The position numbers and the translations under genes were made by a program. DNA of 64,000 bases, taken from the NCBI GenBank assembly GCA_024509875.1, contig JAMPIV010006400.1:248001-312000 (forward strand), written 5' to 3'. Source of the DNA: Oreohelix idahoensis. Taxonomy: Eukaryota; Mollusca; Gastropoda; Stylommatophora; Oreohelicidae. Shown here in pieces: positions 46,691 to 55,832 of the stretch. Within the stretch, counting starts at the first letter, position 1, and each line of letters starts with the position of its first letter. Under the pieces are notes generated by a model, which saw only the letters and a program-made list of their open reading frames with translations, did no database searches and was not told the DNA's origin.

Positions 46691-47740
46691 ATTAAATTTA
46701 CCGGGAGAAATCCTCAAAAAATGAAGTAAGTCACATTCCTATCAGATATATAAAAAGCTAACATGAATATTCATATATTAATAAGACATGTCAACTCACC
46801 CTGAAAAATGACTAGAGATAGGCCTTAACATTTAGTTCTGTGTTAAAGTCTGCCTTATCTCATGATGGTCCATCTCGGGCCAGGAAAATATTCACGAGTG
46901 TGTTAGTCTATTAAGACTAACCAGATTTATAGCTTACAACCAACGCTACCCTGGGACACCTGCATAGCCTGATTCTATCGGCGTAATGCGTAATGAGGAG
47001 TAAGACAAGGTTATTCTAGAGACATCAGAAGTCAACAACCGCAAGAAAATTCCTTCAGGTAGAGACATGCATAATATTATGAGAGCTCTAACTCGTCTAA
47101 GGGGCAAAACCCAGAGACTGACCGCGATTGTTATCTCCCCCTTGTTTCGAAGATCAAACTATTTTACCGACCGTAAAAGATTGGTCCCTGCTAACGAGCC
47201 GTGTCTTCACAGAAACCCGTTCGCTCGTTCAAACGCTTTAGGTGTAACAGAAATGTTTCTCTGGTCAAACGAACCACAGGTGCGTTTAGATAACATTACG
47301 TTACCGCTACGCTGACCGTTGAAGGCCAGAACGTAAACAAACCGCGGGTGGGGTTTGAAAAGGTGAAAAAATAGGGTCACGAAGGTAGGAAAGAAAATAT
47401 AAAATGACAAGGAAATCAGAACATTAAGAGTATTAAAAAGAATCGGACGTGATGGTAAAAAATAAATTAATAGTCACTGTGACACTATGCTCCAATAAAC
47501 CGTTTCATTTCCAGCGAGTAGCTCCAACAATAAGTCTGCAATACTTTAAATTAAAATTTTGTCTTGAAGAAACAATCAAAAACTCACATTTTAAGGTTAT
47601 TTTTAACAAAATGATGAGTTAAATCCGTTTCCGGAATGAAACTGGGTTCTACAATCAAAAACTTATATTTTATGCATATATCACTGTCACTTACTTTGTG
47701 TTGCACAATTCACCGACTTTTTTAGTTGAATGTTACTATT
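46691..47740. other. Intronic sequence, nothing recognised
   Basis: An 82-codon frame at 47067-47315 (GC-richer than its surroundings) has no recognisable product. Confidence 0.4.
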
Positions 47741-47741
47741 T

Positions 47742-47815
47742 TCGGGAGAGTACTTATACGGGAAACAATACAATTAATGTCATACTTTCAGCCACAGTTG
47801 CATCCCTTATATGTG
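47742..47815. mobile_element. Small MITE-like repeat, copy 2
   Basis: TTTTCGGGAGAGTACTTATA through TACTTTCAGCCACAGTTGCA matches the reverse complement of 32063-32134. Confidence 0.55.
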
Positions 47816-47984
47816 ACCGACGCACAAACGACGAGAATTATGGAGTTTGATGCTTACAATGGCTGCTTTCTTTGAGATTCCAGAAAGAAGCATAAGCAGG
47901 GATCATTTGCATGTCCAAATACGAGTATATAAAGTGGACTTCGATGCACGGGGAATCACAATTCAACATCACATCAGGTTATAA

Positions 47985-48125
47985 GGATGAGGCTGGCAAC
48001 CTCATCACGCACAAGAAATTCCTACAGAAACCTTCGCTGCTAGAGCGGTGTAGGCTTCTAGCAAGGTAACCAGCTACAAGGGTGGTCCCATGCTCCATAA
48101 GGAGCGGAAAAGGTAGATGATTTAT
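47985..48125 (+). mobile_element. SINE-5 fragment
   Basis: GGCTGGCAACCTCATCACGC, TCCTACAGAAACC and GTAACCAGCTACAAGGGTGG, the SINE-5 body. Confidence 0.6.
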
Positions 48126-48336
48126 GACGACGATATTGGTAAGTACATAGGTCAACACACGTCAATGTGCTAATGTTGAAATAAAATCAAAGCAGAGAAC
48201 TGCCAAGGCAAACATGGCAATGAAAAAAACACTATCACTCCGTCATACATGAAGATCCAAAGATCGAAAGTCTGAAAACAAAAGATAAAGCGGCATCGGG
48301 CCTGCAGAAGTATAAACATTCTACTGTGTGGTGCTG
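48126..48336. other. Intronic sequence, nothing recognised
   Basis: No feature seen; leads directly into the palindrome. Confidence 0.35.
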
Positions 48337-48405
48337 ACATATCGTCGCTTTATTACTGCTTCATTCTATCTGATAGAATGAAGCAGTAATAAAGCGACGA
48401 TATGT
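48337..48405. repeat. Perfect palindrome, 34-bp arms and 1-nt spacer
   Basis: ACATATCGTCGCTTTATTAC continues to CTATC, then a single T, then the exact reverse complement back to GATATGT. The bases just outside do not pair, so the palindrome ends there. Confidence 0.97.
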
Positions 48406-48905
48406 TACATTGTTTGACTGCAAGCTATAAACTCCTTGAAAAATAATTTGTGGCTTTTTAGTGCATTAAAAGCCTGTGTTTAAAATATTTTTAAATATAT
48501 TTTTTATTTTCTTAGTGTTATTTTTTATTTAAGTCAAATGTAATCGATCCGCGAATGACATTATCAGTTTGCGATAAACGAGACCAGAGCACAGGAGGCG
48601 GATTACATTATTCAGTATATTACACGGAAAGTTAATTTTTTTTTGTTGTAAAATTTTGATAAGAATTGTAAATTAAATTTTTTCTTAATGTAGTTGTCAG
48701 TATATCTGTGCACGCGCGTGCGATAGTGTGTGTGTGGAAAGGGGGGGGGGAGAAGTTTCTATATTTCTCTCAAGAGAGGCAATCTTGTTGGAAAGAATAC
48801 ACCTAGATTATTTGCAGTTATCGCCCATTTCACTGATGATACAATACAAAGAAAAATTAATTTTAATTTTATTCATTTTATTATTTTTTCGACTGATTGT
48901 TATAT
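48406..48905. other. AT-rich intronic sequence
   Basis: Contains TGTGTGTG and a G run near 48740; nothing coding. Confidence 0.4.
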
Positions 48906-48920
48906 TGTCATGGGGAATAC

Positions 48921-49166
48921 CAACTAAGATGGTTTGGCCATGTCTGCAGAATGGGAGAAGATCGGCTACCACGACAAGCATGGGAAACAAAGAGCCAGGG
49001 ATCCAGACCTCCAGAGTCCGCTGGGAGGACAACATTAGACAATCCTTGAAGGACCGAGGACTAGAATGGAACCAGGCCAGGAGGAAGACAGCCGATAGGA
49101 TGGTCTGGCGCTCTCTCTTCCAAACCTCTACACCTCACGGTAGAAGGGGAACGACTAAGTAAGTAA
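48921..49166 (+). mobile_element. Short LINE-A 3' fragment with 14-bp target duplication
   Basis: Only the last 246 bp: RWPCLQNGRRS-type antisense frames aside, the LINE frame ends FQTSTPHGRRGTTK and the AAGT tail. Flanks GTCATGGGGAATAC at 48907-48920 and 49167-49180 are identical, so this is an intact, severely 5'-truncated insertion. Confidence 0.92.
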
Positions 49167-49345
49167 GTCATGGGGAATACACAACTATGCAAAGTTTCAG
49201 AGCTATTGCGCATCTGGAAGTGATTGAAAAATCGATTGCAAGATTTGAAGGTGATAAGAGAGTGACATACATTGCAAGTTAAAGAAAAGCCTGTAATAAA
49301 AACAAAGACCATTTTAATAATGTAGAAAAGAAAAGCAAACAAAAA

Positions 49346-49455
49346 AGAAGAAGAAGAAGAAGAAGAAGAAGAAGAAGAAGAAGAAGAAGAAGAAGAAGAA
49401 GAAGAAGAAGAAGAAGAAGAAGAAGAAGAAGAAGGAGGAGGAGGAGGAGGAGGAG
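49346..49455. repeat. (GAA)n then (GGA)n tract
   Basis: About 90 bp of GAA followed by about 20 bp of GGA. The poly-Ser and poly-Phe frames opposite it are artefacts. Confidence 0.95.
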
Positions 49456-50055
49456 GACAAGAAAAAGACGATGAAAGAAGAAAGAAAGAAAATAAGCGCA
49501 AATAAATTTAAAATCGTACGGCCAAACATTACCACCAACGCATTCTGAACGGATCGCTGAGACCTAGTCCGGGAAAAGCCGAGCGATGGCAACGGTCAAC
49601 AAAAACTTAACGACGCAGACAAGTTTCAGCATAAGAACGCCACTTAGTTACGGAGCTTAACACCATTTTTTTTTTTCTGTGAACCCCACAAATAACACGA
49701 CACTTTGCTAAAACTGTTTCCATGCTGTCCTGGTCGTATATCTTAATATGATTAATATCCAGTTCACGCCAGACTGCTTCCTCACATCGCGTTCCCATTT
49801 GGTTCACATTTCTTACTTTCACTCTCCCTACCTCTTTTTTAACAATCTCTTCCCGCTCCTTGCACAATTTTTTTTTATTTTCCCAATCAAACTTTTAAAA
49901 TAACTGTCACTTAAAAAAAAAAAAACCATAACAGAAGGGAAAAGGTTGAAGGCAAACTGACAAGAGGTCTAAAACGTCCGATACTACTGGGAAGGAAACG
50001 CCTGGAGATTGATGAGAAGTAAGCTTGTCGGAATTCACCATACAGATATGAGGCA
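49456..50055. other. Intronic sequence, mostly unrecognised
   Basis: A minus-strand frame (49867-49607) has no family I know. LINE-F-like words (GAAGGAAACGCCTGGAGATT) appear near 49990. Confidence 0.4.
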
Positions 50056-50057
50056 GA

Positions 50058-50235
50058 AAGTATTCTGTACCTGTTAGAGCGAAAGTATTCTGTACCTGTT
50101 AGAGCGAAAGTATTCTGTACCTGTTAGAGCGAAAGTATTCTGTACCTGTTAGAGCGAAAGTATTCTGTATCTGTTAGAGCGAAAGTATTCTGTATCTGTT
50201 AGAGCGAAAGTATTCTGTATCTGTTAGAGCGAACG
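50058..50235. repeat. 25-bp minisatellite
   Basis: Seven copies of GAAAGTATTCTGTACCTGTT + AGAGC, the last three with GTATCTG in place of GTACCTG. Confidence 0.95.
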
Positions 50236-50311
50236 TGCGAAAAGCATGTAACACATTGGTCACAGCGTCATCATTTGGGGAGATTTTAAGAATCATGTAA
50301 ACATTAAGAGG

Positions 50312-50535
50312 TAAAGGTAGTCCCACAGAACATACTGCCGTAGGGGAGTGGAGTTAGAACCTTCACTATACCAGGTCCAGCTTTCAGCTAGCTGGGGCGA
50401 CCAGTTCCCTTCCTCTCCTCCTTTTCCTTCTCTAACTCACGAGCAGAGTCAGGTACCCATTTACAGATGGGTGTTTCCAACCCGGTACCTTTGCCGCGAG
50501 AGACCAGCGCTCTAACCACTGTGTCAATTCCCCCC
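50312..50535 (-). mobile_element. SINE-2 copy
   Basis: TACTGCCGTAGGGGAGTGGA to ACCTTTGCCGCGAGAGACCA and GCGCTCTAACCACTGTGTCA, the reverse of a tRNA-like head. Confidence 0.8.
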
Positions 50536-50539
50536 CCCC

Positions 50540-50625
50540 CGACCTCACGAAGCTGGACCTAGTATTGTGAAGTCTCTAACACTTCGCTCCCCAACGGCAG
50601 TATCTGTGCTATGGGATCATCTTTA
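50540..50625 (+). mobile_element. SINE-2 tail fragment, opposite orientation
   Basis: AGCTGGACCTAGTATTGTGA and CTCCCCAACGGCAGTA match the SINE-2 3' part; it faces the preceding copy, making an inverted pair. Confidence 0.65.
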
Positions 50626-50844
50626 TAAACGGATCTTACCGAACAAGAACGAGGCAGACAGATTATGCACAAAACCGACATACAGGGAGTCCTGAAATAG
50701 AGAAGACAAGAAAAAGATAAAGAAGATGTTTTATAATAGGAGTTTTGCCTGTTTTGGCGAGGCGCGGACTCCTTCAACCTAGAGACAATATCTGTCGCTT
50801 ATATTTGGCCGCATGTCCAAATTTAGAGAAATTAGAAGAGCCCA
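50626..50844. other. Intronic sequence, nothing recognised
   Basis: No repeat seen. Confidence 0.3.
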
Positions 50845-51168
50845 CGGGACCGAAGACGCAGCAAAAGAGATGAATGCAATCAGCGACTCATAGCTTGACT
50901 GCTTGCGTCAGGGTCAGCGAACCACAGCTGACCAAGACCCTACTCCACCTCCAAGTGGTGGTCCCGGAAACAGGCTGCATCACTGTAGTCTGGCTGCGTG
51001 AGTAGGGATCTAAGAGGGAAGGCAAACCCGGTCCCAAAAAATGCCGTGCTGAAGTTGGATGTGTCGGTCGAGAGGCGCAAATATCGCAGCTCTGCTGTAA
51101 ACGGCAACACAACGCAACCAACGTCCTTTTCAGGACGAACAAGGAAGAAGAAGAAGAAGAAGAAGACG
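50845..51168 (+). mobile_element. SINE-4 copy
   Basis: GGGACCGAAGACGCAGC head to GTCCTTTTCAGGACGAAC and a GAA tail. The right flank is LINE-F; no clean duplication found. Confidence 0.85.
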
Positions 51169-51415
51169 CTGGACATGGATGTGACACACACTGGGGACAC
51201 CTGTTGACAACATTACCAGACCGTCCTTGCACTGGAAACCCCAGGGTAACAGAGATAGAGGAAGATCACAGAACGCATGCAGACGAGAACTGGAGACCGG
51301 AATTTAAGCTGATGAAGAAAGACACAGAAAGATGTTGAGCTGCTGTGACAGGACAGCAAGACTTCGGGCTAAGTTTGTTGAAGGACTATGTTCCCCGGAA
51401 AGGCTGAAGGGTGAA
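51169..51415 (+). mobile_element. LINE-F 3' fragment
   Basis: ACACCTGTTGACAACATTAC, CCCAGGGTAACAGAGA and GACTATGTTCCCCGGAAAGG, diverged. Confidence 0.65.
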
Positions 51416-51431
51416 GAATGAAATATTGTAT

Positions 51432-51747
51432 TCCTTCTTCTTCTTCTTCTTCCTCGTTCGCCCTGAAAAAGACGGTGGTTGCGTTGTGTCTGTTTACGCC
51501 GTAGCTGTGATTTCTGCACCTTTCGGTCGACACATCCGACTTCAGCATGGCATTTTTTAGGGACCGGGTTTGCCTTCCCATTGCGATCCGTACTCGCTCA
51601 GCCAGACTGCACTGCTGCAGACTGTTTCCAGGACCACCACGTGGAGGTGGAGTACGGTCTTAGTCAGCTCTGGTTCGCTGACTCTGATGCAAGCAGTCAA
51701 GCTATGGGTCGCTGACTGCATTCACTATTGCTGCATCTTTGGGTCCC
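51432..51747 (-). mobile_element. SINE-4 copy with 11-bp target duplication
   Basis: Flanked by AAATATTGTAT (51421-51431 and 51748-51758). Starts on the plus strand with the reversed GAA tail and ends TTTGGGTCCC. Confidence 0.9.
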
Positions 51748-51841
51748 AAATATTGTATGTTAATATCGCTTGCTTTTGTAAAAAAAATGTTGTCACAACG
51801 ACGTGAATGACGAAATGTAACAGAAACTTTCAAACAAACTA

Positions 51842-52052
51842 CTTCTTCTTCGTTCACCCTCAGACGTCAACTTGAATATGTTCAAGGACAGCAGTGGTCA
51901 GCCTGAGGGCTGCTGACATCTCTGTAGGGCGTTTCTAGGAATGGTACTGGTGATGGCCATATGCGTTTTCTTCTATTCCTCATATGTTGGGCACCTTTGA
52001 AGCAGTCATTATATCAGTGCCACCGTTACATTCATCAGTAGTTCCTTTCTTT
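51842..52052 (-). mobile_element. LINE-B 3' end copy
   Basis: CAGACGTCAACTTGAATATG, GGAATGGTACTGGTGATGGC and CCTCATATGTTGGGCACCTT. Matches 61765-61970, which encodes the C-terminal Cys/His segment CDCGTDKMTAEHLLQRCPPY. Confidence 0.75.
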
Positions 52053-52099
52053 AACTTGTTAAACAGCTTCAAACGAACAAACAAACAAACAAAACGTGA

Positions 52100-52690
52100 A
52101 GCATATAGTCTGTGGACCGTGTAGTTCCCGGAAGTCTCTGAAGAAACCAAGAAATAATAGAACTACTGAACCCTTACGCATGTCGTACATGGCGACTAAT
52201 ATGCAGTTGTGCATGAGCCTGGCAACCTCACCATGTAAAACAAATTCCCCACAGGGACCGAAGACGCAGCACGAGAGATGAGTGCAGTCAGCGGACTCAT
52301 AGCTAGACTGCTTGCGCCAGGGTCAGCGAACCAGAGCTGATCTAGACCCTACTCCACCTCCAAGTGGTGGTCCTGGAAAACAGGCTGCATCACTGCAGTC
52401 TGGCTGAGAGAGTAGGGATCGAAGTGGGAAGGCAAACCCGGTCCCAAAAAATGCCGTACTGAAGTCGGATATGTCGGCCGAAAGGCGCAAATATCGCAGC
52501 TTCGTTGTAAACGGACACATTGCAACCAACGTCCTTTTCAGGACGAACGAAGAAGAAGAAGAAAATTCCCCACAGATCCCACTGCTCCAAGAGCGTGATA
52601 ATTCTTGGTGCAGACTTCCTACAGGCAGTTGAGCTGCAGTGCTGGTTTGATGCTCTGTAGCGAGCGCCAAGACAAGATGGTGATAATATA
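52100..52690 (+). mobile_element. SINE-5 copy split by SINE-4
   Basis: GCATGTCGTACATGGCGACT, GCCTGGCAACCTCACCATGT then, after the insertion, CACTGCTCCAAGAGCGTG and TGCAGACTTCCTACAGGCAG. Confidence 0.7.
52255..52562 (+). mobile_element. SINE-4 inside SINE-5, 13-bp target duplication
   Basis: AAATTCCCCACAG at 52242-52254 and 52563-52575. A 308-bp element from GGACCG to GACGAACGAAGAAGAAGAAG. Confidence 0.93.
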
Positions 52691-52709
52691 TGGTGTGATC
52701 AACAACATA

Positions 52710-55700
52710 GGCCGTAAGGAGGCAGCCCCTCCACCATGCAAAGGCACAACAGGCCAATCACCTGTTTGTCTAAAACTATGATTACAAGCAATATAAGAGG
52801 GAGAGCCGGACTGATTTTGGGGGCGACGAGCTGGAACGGACTACGGACTACGACTTGTGGAACGTGGAGCACAAGAGGTGTAAATGGGAAGGAAGAGGAG
52901 CTGGTGGAAGAGATGGGGAAAGCAAAACTAGAAATCCTGGCTATTACCGAAACAAAGAAAAAGGGACAAGGAGTCATGGATCTCGATGGCAACACTCTGC
53001 TATACAGCGGTGTACCCACATCTGAAGGGGCTAGAGGGGGCGTGGGTTGCATTGTGGCCAAAAACCAGAAAGATGGTGTCAGGGGATGGAACTTTGTCTC
53101 GGAGCGCATTGTGGTTGTGAGACTGAAAGAGGGAGGGACCGTGGTCGGCCTGGTCATGGTGTGTGGGCCGGGTGGGGATGGGGGGGCGGAGGTCGGGGAG
53201 GAGTTCTTCGGGCTGCTTCGGAGGACGGTGGATGACTGCCTGGATGAAATTGTCATGCTCGGAGATTTCGGTGCCAGAGTTGGGGGTGACCGTGCTGGAT
53301 GGGGTGGAGTTGTCGGAGGATGTGGAGAGGGTGCTCTCGGTGGCAGTGGAGAGCGACTCCTCGGATTCTGCGGTGAGCAGAGTCTGATCATTGCCAACAC
53401 AGAGTTCCCCCATGGGCGCATGCATGCATGTACTAGGTGTGGACCAACGGGGAATGAGGGGTCAGTGATCGACTGTGCCATTGTTAGGAGGAGCTCATTC
53501 AAATATGTCCGGGATGCTAGAGTCTGGAGGGGGCCAGAGATTGGAAGTGATCACTACCTGCTTACAGTTAAAGGAACAACTGAAAGAGTTGCTCAGCCTG
53601 GGAGCTGCCCGGCACCACGCAGGAGGCCAAGTGGGCGAACGGAAGAAATGAGCATTGGGACCTACGGGCTGGGGGATCCAGAAGTTGGGACCAGATGTCG
53701 GGGGCTTGTTGCTGCGGCGGTGGGAGACACAGGGGAGCGGCCTGATGACTTGGAGACCCTGTGGCTTAAATTCAGGGACATCGTGGAGACAGCTGCTGCG
53801 GGGGCGTGTGGTGGGGTCCGGCTTGGGAACAGGAGGGAGAGGACACCTTGGTGGACGGAGGGGGTCGGAGAGAAAGTGAGGGAGAGGGGAATGGCATGGA
53901 AGCGGTACTTGGGAGCTGAAGACACAGCAGGACAGGTGGAGAGGTATAGAGAGTATGTGATACTCAGAGCGGAGGCGAAGAGCAAGGTGCTGGCAGCGGG
54001 ACAGGGGTCCTGGGAGGAGTTTGGAGAAAGGCTGGAGGGGGATGCGCAGGAAAACCGGAGATTGTTCTATGGGACCCTAGGGAACATGAGGAGGGAGAGA
54101 CAGTGTCCTCTTAAGTTTATAAAGGACAGGCGGGGCGGGTTGCTTGCTGCCCCGGGGGAAGTGGTGGGGGGATGGAGAGGGTATTTCTCGGGGCTCCTTG
54201 GTGGTGAGCAAGGTAGAGCATCAGAAATGATAACCACTAGCACAGGGGAGGATACAAATGGTGATGAAGATGACATAGGGATGGAAGAACTGAAGGCAGC
54301 ACTGGAGAGGGTCGGGATGGGCGGGACAGCGGGGCATGATGGTGTAACACCGGGGGTGGTTGGGTGCATGGGCGCATCGGGCGACCTGTTACTCCTGAGG
54401 GTCCTACAGGCGGCGTGGTGCAACGGGGCCATGCCAGGGGATTGGGAGATTGCCATCGTGACACCGATTTTCAAGAGAGGTGACAGTCGACAGTGTGGAG
54501 GCCGCGGGGGCGTGTCCCTTCTCGGTGTCCCTGGTGGAGTCTGCTCTGGAGTCCTGGGGCAGAGACTCCGATGCCTGGCTGGGCCACGGTTGGATGAGGC
54601 CCAGTGCGGATTCCGGGCGGGCCGAGGTGCTCAAGACCTGGTCTTCACGCTCAGGCAGCTGGGTGAAAAGGCCCTTGAGTACAAGAGTGAGATCCATCTT
54701 TGTTTCATAGATCTGGAAAAGGCGTTTGACAGGGTCCCCTGGAGCAAACTTTGGGACTGTTTGGCAAGGAAGAACATTCCAGCACCTCTGATGCATGCTA
54801 TGCAGGGCTTCTGCGGGTCTTGCGGAGATTATGTGAGGACGGCAGGCTATGGGTCGGGGGGGTTCGGGACCACCGCTGGTGTGGGACAGGGCGATGTCCT
54901 GTCACCTTATCTTTTCGTGCTTCTCGTGGACGATGTCATCGGGGCGTGTAGGGAGAGAACGGGAGAGTGTTCAGTGGGGTGCTGGAGGATGGGACGGGTC
55001 TGTGTTTCGGAGCTGGCATTTGCTGATGGTGTTGTCCTGGTTGCTAAATCGGAGACACGTCTCCGGTCCGGCCTGCGGGTCTGGAGGGGGGGGCTGGAGG
55101 GGAGAGGGATGGTCGTGGGCAGCTCTGGAGCAGAGTCCATGGTGGTGTCACGGGAAGAAAGAAAACATCAGATTAAGTTGGGAGAACAGGTCCTGGAGCA
55201 GGTCGACCACTTTAAATATCTCGGAGCTATTATAGACCGAAAGGGGGGCATCAAAGAAGAGTTGGCCACTCGAAAAGCAGCGGCTGGGAGACTTTATCAG
55301 GCCATAAGTCGAGGATTCCTCAGCGGGAGGGGGGTTGGTGGGGGAACGAGGATGGCTGTGTGCCGCTCCACCTGTGTCCCGGTCTTGACATATGGATGCG
55401 AGTCGTGGGCGGTGGCTGCGGCCCGCGAAGGCCAGATCCAGGCCTCAGAAATGGGGTATCTGAGGGGGGTGGTTGGGGTGGCGGGAGGAGACGTGGTGCG
55501 CGGCCGGACGATACGTCAGGGCCTAAAATCCCACCCGCTGCAGACCCAAATAGAACAGTCCCAACTAAGATGGTTTGGCCATGTCTGCAGAATGGGAGAA
55601 GATCGGCTACCGCGACAGGCATGGGAAACAAAGAGCCAGGGATCCAGACCTCCAGGACGACCCGGGGTCCGCTGGGGGGACAACATTGGACAATCTTTGA

Positions 55701-55817
55701 GGGACCGGGGGCTGGGGTGGAGCCAGGCCGGGAGGAAGACGGCTGATAGAATGGTCTGGCGCTCTCTCTTCCAAACCTCTACACCTCACGGTAGAAGAGG
55801 AACGACTAAGTAAGTAA
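52710..55817 (+). mobile_element. Full-length LINE-A copy (RTE-like) with dense A-to-G changes
   Basis: Bounded by a perfect 15-bp duplication GTGATCAACAACATA (52695-52709 and 55818-55832), with a very short 5' leader and an AAGTAAGT tail: 3108 bp in all, the size and layout of RTE-clade elements. Sense-strand G is strongly enriched in blocks, and where other LINE-A copies exist (15305-15415, 2040-3700, 48921-49166) the differences are almost all A in the other copy and G here. Some blocks, such as 55160-55310, are nearly unchanged. The coding frame is described separately. Confidence 0.95.
52736..55813 (+). CDS. LINE-A endonuclease-reverse transcriptase, open but catalytically damaged (1025 aa)
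   Basis: An apurinic-type endonuclease occupies roughly residues 40-290 (IRGxx, ITETKKKGQGV, GDFGARVG, then GSDHYLL), and a reverse transcriptase roughly 520-900 (HDGVTPGVVG, TPIFKRGD, AQCGFRAGRG, FIDLEKAFDRVPW, QGDVLSPYLFVLL, ELAFADGVVLVAKS, VDHFKYLGAIID), ending with RWFGHVCRMGEDRLPRQAW. Two key sites look wrong: residue 179, normally Asn in GDFN, is Gly, and residue 765, the second Asp of the FADD box, is Gly (codon 55028-55030 GGT for GAT). Both need A-to-G changes. The frame has no stops, but A-to-G change also destroys stop codons, so openness is not evidence of selection. The start at 52736 is the first Met after the 5' end. Confidence 0.9.
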   Translation: MQRHNRPITCLSKTMITSNIRGRAGLILGATSWNGLRTTTCGTWSTRGVNGKEEELVEEMGKAKLEILAITETKKKGQGVMDLDGNTLLYSGVPTSEGARGGVGCIVAKNQKDGVRGWNFVSERIVVVRLKEGGTVVGLVMVCGPGGDGGAEVGEEFFGLLRRTVDDCLDEIVMLGDFGARVGGDRAGWGGVVGGCGEGALGGSGERLLGFCGEQSLIIANTEFPHGRMHACTRCGPTGNEGSVIDCAIVRRSSFKYVRDARVWRGPEIGSDHYLLTVKGTTERVAQPGSCPAPRRRPSGRTEEMSIGTYGLGDPEVGTRCRGLVAAAVGDTGERPDDLETLWLKFRDIVETAAAGACGGVRLGNRRERTPWWTEGVGEKVRERGMAWKRYLGAEDTAGQVERYREYVILRAEAKSKVLAAGQGSWEEFGERLEGDAQENRRLFYGTLGNMRRERQCPLKFIKDRRGGLLAAPGEVVGGWRGYFSGLLGGEQGRASEMITTSTGEDTNGDEDDIGMEELKAALERVGMGGTAGHDGVTPGVVGCMGASGDLLLLRVLQAAWCNGAMPGDWEIAIVTPIFKRGDSRQCGGRGGVSLLGVPGGVCSGVLGQRLRCLAGPRLDEAQCGFRAGRGAQDLVFTLRQLGEKALEYKSEIHLCFIDLEKAFDRVPWSKLWDCLARKNIPAPLMHAMQGFCGSCGDYVRTAGYGSGGFGTTAGVGQGDVLSPYLFVLLVDDVIGACRERTGECSVGCWRMGRVCVSELAFADGVVLVAKSETRLRSGLRVWRGGLEGRGMVVGSSGAESMVVSREERKHQIKLGEQVLEQVDHFKYLGAIIDRKGGIKEELATRKAAAGRLYQAISRGFLSGRGVGGGTRMAVCRSTCVPVLTYGCESWAVAAAREGQIQASEMGYLRGVVGVAGGDVVRGRTIRQGLKSHPLQTQIEQSQLRWFGHVCRMGEDRLPRQAWETKSQGSRPPGRPGVRWGDNIGQSLRDRGLGWSQAGRKTADRMVWRSLFQTSTPHGRRGTTK

Positions 55818-55832
55818 GTGATCAACAACATA

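Noticed and set aside
47067..47315. 82-codon frame in GC-richer sequence, considered as possible bacterial contamination
   Set aside because: No recognisable product and no clear boundaries; too short to support.
49061..49592. Poly-Ser and poly-Phe proteins
   Set aside because: Frames across a (GAA)n microsatellite.
52699..53502. 267-codon minus-strand Pro/Ser-rich frame
   Set aside because: Antisense shadow of the G-enriched LINE-A frame.
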